Shown here in pieces: positions 7,651 through 9,833 of a stretch of DNA of 9,833 nucleotides. The notes below the pieces were generated by a model, which had not been told where the DNA came from, searched no databases, and worked only from the letters and a program-made list of their open reading frames with translations. Position 1 is the first letter of the stretch; every line of letters begins with the position of its first letter. The stretch comes from Promethearchaeota archaeon (GTDB taxonomy: Archaea > Asgardarchaeota > Lokiarchaeia > Sigynarchaeales > SOKP01): contig SDNV01000101.1 in the NCBI GenBank assembly GCA_004524515.1, forward strand, positions 1 to 9,833. Direction: 5' to 3'. The translations under genes and the position numbers were made by a program.

Positions 7651-8460
7651 TTATATCCATTCGCATTCTGTAATATTTGCATCTTTTAAAAATCCTATTC
7701 TACTCCAATGATCGATTAATCTATTAGAAAATTTCTCGGGATCAAAATAAATTATATCATAATCTTTTTCCAAATTTTTAATATTCCTAACTATATTGGA
7801 TAACTGCTTTCTTTTATCTTTTAAATTTTCTTTAATTTTCGCCCTCTCAAACTTGTAACCTTTTTGAAACTCTTGATCATAATAATCGATATGTTTATCT
7901 TTTAAATAATCATGAAAACCTAAATATTTCTTGTCTAAATTTTCGAAACAACGACCAAAATCAATTCTACATAAAGATCCGTTATCTCTTACGATAAAAT
8001 GACGATCATAAACATCATATAAACTTAATATCTCATGCAAATAACATTGTCTTCCTAGAGATTGTTTAAAATCTGCTACATTATATTTTTTATTTCCAAT
8101 ATCCTCTCCTCTTTCGTATATCGTTGTAATATGAGGAATTGGTTTTTTCTTATCCTTAATTAATCCAGTTAAGAAATTTTTAAAACATAATTCACCATCA
8201 AAATAATATTTTGTTAAATGAAGCCCTAATATTTCAAAAAAATAATTCTCTCTAACATATTTACAAAAAATTAAAGGCTCCTTCTCTAATGAAAGCACTT
8301 TGCATTTTTTGAAGTAACTCCAACTACATTTTAGTAAAAAATTATCCGCTAATTGAATATCCATGTTTCCTGCTAATTTCTTCATCTCTAATTCCGAAAT
8401 CTCAGAAATAGACACCCAATTGAAAATATCCTTTAAAATTTCAATATTTTTGCTTTCCAC
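7651..8460 (-). CDS. Putative atypical kinase-fold protein (PI3K/PI4K- or Fam20-like catalytic loop)
   Basis: I do not recognise a named family across the 269 residues, but the centre looks like a kinase C-lobe. YDRHFIVRDNGSLCRIDFG (D152-R153-H154, then D167-F168-G169) parallels the PI3K/PI4K pattern GDRHxxN...G.L.HIDFG, and also DRHHYE...LDNG of Fam20 kinases. Upstream, K67 in LIFCKYV and E71 or E76 in the next helix could be the ATP-binding Lys/Glu pair. The hinge may lie near residues 110-120. The metal-binding Asn of PI3K (DRHxxN) is absent because the loop is about two residues shorter; Fam20 kinases also lack an Asn in that motif. The tail (about 195-235) is Lys-rich and helical. No signal peptide or membrane segment is visible. 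The start is GTG 8460, since an in-frame TAA lies at 8469-8467. A TTTATAAA box about 24 bases upstream suggests a leaderless mRNA. Protein, lipid or small-molecule substrates are all possible, as is a pseudokinase. It diverges from the phosphatase gene. Confidence 0.55.
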   Translation of the reverse strand: MESKNIEILKDIFNWVSISEISELEMKKLAGNMDIQLADNFLLKCSWSYFKKCKVLSLEKEPLIFCKYVRENYFFEILGLHLTKYYFDGELCFKNFLTGLIKDKKKPIPHITTIYERGEDIGNKKYNVADFKQSLGRQCYLHEILSLYDVYDRHFIVRDNGSLCRIDFGRCFENLDKKYLGFHDYLKDKHIDYYDQEFQKGYKFERAKIKENLKDKRKQLSNIVRNIKNLEKDYDIIYFDPEKFSNRLIDHWSRIGFLKDANITECEWI

Positions 8461-8479
8461 TTTGTATTAACAAAAATTT

Positions 8480-8487
8480 TTTATAAA
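8480..8487 (-). promoter_or_regulatory. TATA box of the kinase-like gene
   Basis: On the minus strand, TTTATAAA is preceded by a purine-rich AAAAAAGAG segment that fits a BRE. The box centre is about 24 bases upstream of the GTG at 8460. That spacing puts the transcription start at or next to the start codon, and no ribosome-binding site is seen, so a leaderless transcript is likely. Confidence 0.6.
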
Positions 8488-8525
8488 CTCTTTTTTAATT
8501 AAGTCTTAATAATTAATTGCGTTTA

Positions 8526-8537
8526 ATTTAATTAAAT
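8526..8537. repeat. 12-base perfect palindrome between the divergent promoters
   Basis: ATTTAATTAAAT is its own reverse complement. It overlaps the upstream edge of the probable phosphatase TATA element, and a second palindrome, TTAATTAA, lies at 8495-8502. The sites could bind a dimeric regulator acting on both genes. Pure A/T palindromes arise easily in DNA of this composition, so this is tentative. Confidence 0.25.
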
Positions 8538-8541
8538 AAAT
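8532..8541 (+). promoter_or_regulatory. Probable TATA box of the PPP phosphatase gene
   Basis: TTAAATAAAT is centred about 29 bases before the TTG at 8566. No Shine-Dalgarno sequence precedes that codon, so a leaderless or very short-leader transcript is likely. The surroundings are uniformly A/T, which limits certainty about the exact box. Confidence 0.4.
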
Positions 8542-8565
8542 TTACATTTTTTACTATACTCAGAC

Positions 8566-9411
8566 TTGTCTCCTACACGTTTTTTTGAAGTAATAGAGAA
8601 TTACTCTGAAGAAGATATTATTAATTTAATTACAGATATCGAGAATATTTTGGATTTAGAGGAAAATCTAATTTTTATTCCTCAAGGAAAAATTATGGTA
8701 GTAGGAGACCTCCATGGTGACCTTGAAACTCTAAACAAAATAATCCAAGTCTTCTTTCGTGATAATTTCAAAACTTTGATTTTTTTAGGAGATTATGTTG
8801 ATCGAGGCGCTAAACAAGTAGAAGTGATTAATGTACTTTTTTATTACAAAAAACTTATTCCGAAAAAAATTATTTTATTACGCGGAAATCATGAAGATCC
8901 AATTATAAATCGACAATATGGTTTCTACGATGAAATAAGAATAAAATATACTAAGTTTAAAGAAATCTTTAGAAGGTATAACCAAGCTTTTTCAAAATTG
9001 CCATTAGCGGCTCTTACATGGAATCGAATCTTTTGTGTGCATGCTGGAATCCCTGAAAATTTAGAAAATATCGAACAAATCAACAATCTACCAAAAAATC
9101 AAGAAGAAATTACATGTCCAATTACAACTCAATTAGTCTGGAACGATCCAAAAGAAAGAATTAAAGATTTTGGAAGGAGTAGTAGAGGACCTGGAATAAA
9201 GACATTTGGAAAAGATGCCATAGAAGAATTCGTTGAAAAAAATCAATTAAATTTGATTATAAGAGCTCATGAAAAAATAAAAAATGGATATAAAAAATAT
9301 TTTAATGAAAAATTATTAAGCATATTCAGTTCACAATCTTATTCTAAAAAAATTTTAACTGTGGTTGGGGTAATAGGTTCTGATGGAAGTGTGGATGTAA
9401 TTCGAATATGA
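8566..9411 (+). CDS. PPP-family serine/threonine protein phosphatase (PP1/PP2A-like)
   Basis: This is a metal-dependent phosphoprotein phosphatase of 281 residues, the size of a bare catalytic domain. The signatures are GDLHG (47-51; D48, H50), GDYVDRG (75-81; D76, D79), LRGNHE (105-110; N108, H109), VHAG (H159), LVWNDP (190-195), RGPG...TFG (207-215) and RAHE (H235). Together these supply the two-metal site (D48, H50, D76, N108, H159, H235) and the H109/D79 general-acid pair, so it should be active. LVWNDP and RGxG..FG are PP1/PP2A-like rather than diadenosine-tetraphosphatase-like. The eukaryotic SAPNYC loop is replaced by SSQSYS (about 255-260). The start must be TTG 8566: an in-frame TAA lies at 8533 and no ATG occurs between. 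The N-terminal 35 residues form an acidic helical lead-in. It diverges from the kinase-like gene and converges with the transporter gene after only eight bases. Confidence 0.93.
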   Translation: MSPTRFFEVIENYSEEDIINLITDIENILDLEENLIFIPQGKIMVVGDLHGDLETLNKIIQVFFRDNFKTLIFLGDYVDRGAKQVEVINVLFYYKKLIPKKIILLRGNHEDPIINRQYGFYDEIRIKYTKFKEIFRRYNQAFSKLPLAALTWNRIFCVHAGIPENLENIEQINNLPKNQEEITCPITTQLVWNDPKERIKDFGRSSRGPGIKTFGKDAIEEFVEKNQLNLIIRAHEKIKNGYKKYFNEKLLSIFSSQSYSKKILTVVGVIGSDGSVDVIRI

Positions 9412-9419
9412 TTCGCACT

Positions 9420-9833
9420 TTAAAAGGTAGTTATAAATTGTTCGAGCCATAATCCTATACTATATGAGCAAATAAAAGCAATTGTCCCGATGATTAACAT
9501 TTCTATCGATCCTTTCAATTTACGTTCTCCTGTTATTTTAGTTTTAGCAGCTCCAACAATACCCAACATACAAAATGAAAAAATCGAAGAAATTATCAAA
9601 GACATAAATCCCAAATTAAGAAAATATGGGGATAGCGGGATTAAAGCTCCAATAATGAAAGATACAAAGGTTAAAAAAGCGCCTAGAGCGGGATTTTCAG
9701 GCTCTTCTAAACCCAATTCGCTCCCGATTAGGAAATTCAACCATGCATCCTTGTTTGATGTAATTGTATCAACACAAGAATTTAGAGTGTCTCCCTGTAA
9801 TCCCATATTTTCAAATATTTCATAGACCTCTAA
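9420..9833 (-). CDS. VIT1/CCC1-family Fe2+/Mn2+ transporter, C-terminal part (truncated by the window edge)
   Basis: The frame ending at the TAA at 9422-9420 stays open through 9833, giving 137 visible residues. The ATG at 9806 is internal, because the nine preceding codons (LEVYEIFEN) continue the acidic helical segment. Visible parts are an E-rich cytosolic helical region (LEVYEIFENMGLQGD...), matching the metal-binding domain between TM2 and TM3 in VIT1-like proteins. Three membrane helices follow: PENPALGAFLTFVSFIIGAL, a SLIISSIFSFCMLGIVGA segment, and MLIIGTIAFICSYSIGL. The KTKITGERKLKGS loop between the last two is typical of the family. Members move Fe2+ or Mn2+ out of the cytosol, usually by exchange with protons. 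TM1-2 lie outside the window. An erythrin-vacuolar iron transport (ferritin-fused) version cannot be excluded without the N-terminus. Confidence 0.85.
   Translation of the reverse strand, partial: LEVYEIFENMGLQGDTLNSCVDTITSNKDAWLNFLIGSELGLEEPENPALGAFLTFVSFIIGALIPLSPYFLNLGFMSLIISSIFSFCMLGIVGAAKTKITGERKLKGSIEMLIIGTIAFICSYSIGLWLEQFITTF

Noticed and set aside
7651..8460. Kinase-like protein as a HipA-type toxin
   Set aside because: There is no HipB-like antitoxin next to it, and the DRH...DFG loop resembles PI3K/Fam20 types more than HipA.
9490..9825. 111-codon open frame on the plus strand opposite the transporter
   Set aside because: It is antisense to a clear VIT1/CCC1 coding region, matches no family I recognise and has no start signal, so it is a shadow of the real gene.
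1..9833. tRNA, rRNA, CRISPR array or insertion-sequence ends
   Set aside because: No cloverleaf, conserved rRNA segment, regularly spaced repeat or transposase-like frame was seen in any gap, and no gap exceeds about 170 bases.

Overview
The window is very AT-rich DNA (by eye about 30% G+C) and reads as archaeal. It encodes a single archaeal/eukaryotic-type MCM replicative helicase, TATA-like boxes about 24-29 bases ahead of apparently leaderless genes, several TTG/GTG starts, and short T-tracts instead of hairpin terminators. A low-G+C archaeon that also carries HEAT repeats, a eukaryote-like PPP phosphatase and a PI3K/Fam20-like kinase-fold protein suggests an Asgard (Lokiarchaeia-like) lineage. 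That placement is an inference from gene content, not something the sequence proves.

Layout. (1) Positions 1-959 (+) hold the 3' part of a HEAT-repeat protein; its reading frame is still open at the window edge. (2) A promoter-bearing spacer of about 170 bases leads into an mcm gene (1129-4839, +, TTG start) interrupted by a 524-residue intein (2419-3990). The intein has both LAGLIDADG motifs and an added helix-turn-helix. (3) Two bases after mcm comes a full-length UvrD/PcrA-type SF1A helicase (4842-6983, +), probably in the same operon. (4) A rubrerythrin (7055-7621, +) follows, with all seven diiron ligands and four rubredoxin cysteines. (5) A 269-residue protein on the minus strand (7651-8460) has a catalytic loop like PI3K/PI4K or Fam20 kinases. 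(6) Diverging from it across a 105-base AT-rich promoter region is a PPP-family serine/threonine phosphatase (8566-9411, +). (7) The window ends with the C-terminal part of a VIT1/CCC1-type Fe2+/Mn2+ transporter on the minus strand (9420-9833), also open at the edge.

How the genes may work together. MCM and the UvrD-like helicase form a DNA replication/repair pair. The divergent kinase-like and phosphatase genes are the most suggestive novel arrangement: they could be an opposing phosphorylation/dephosphorylation module, although their substrates are unknown. Rubrerythrin and the VIT1/CCC1 transporter both concern iron and oxidative stress but are not adjacent. I saw no rRNA, tRNA, CRISPR array or insertion sequence. 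The only mobile element is the intein.
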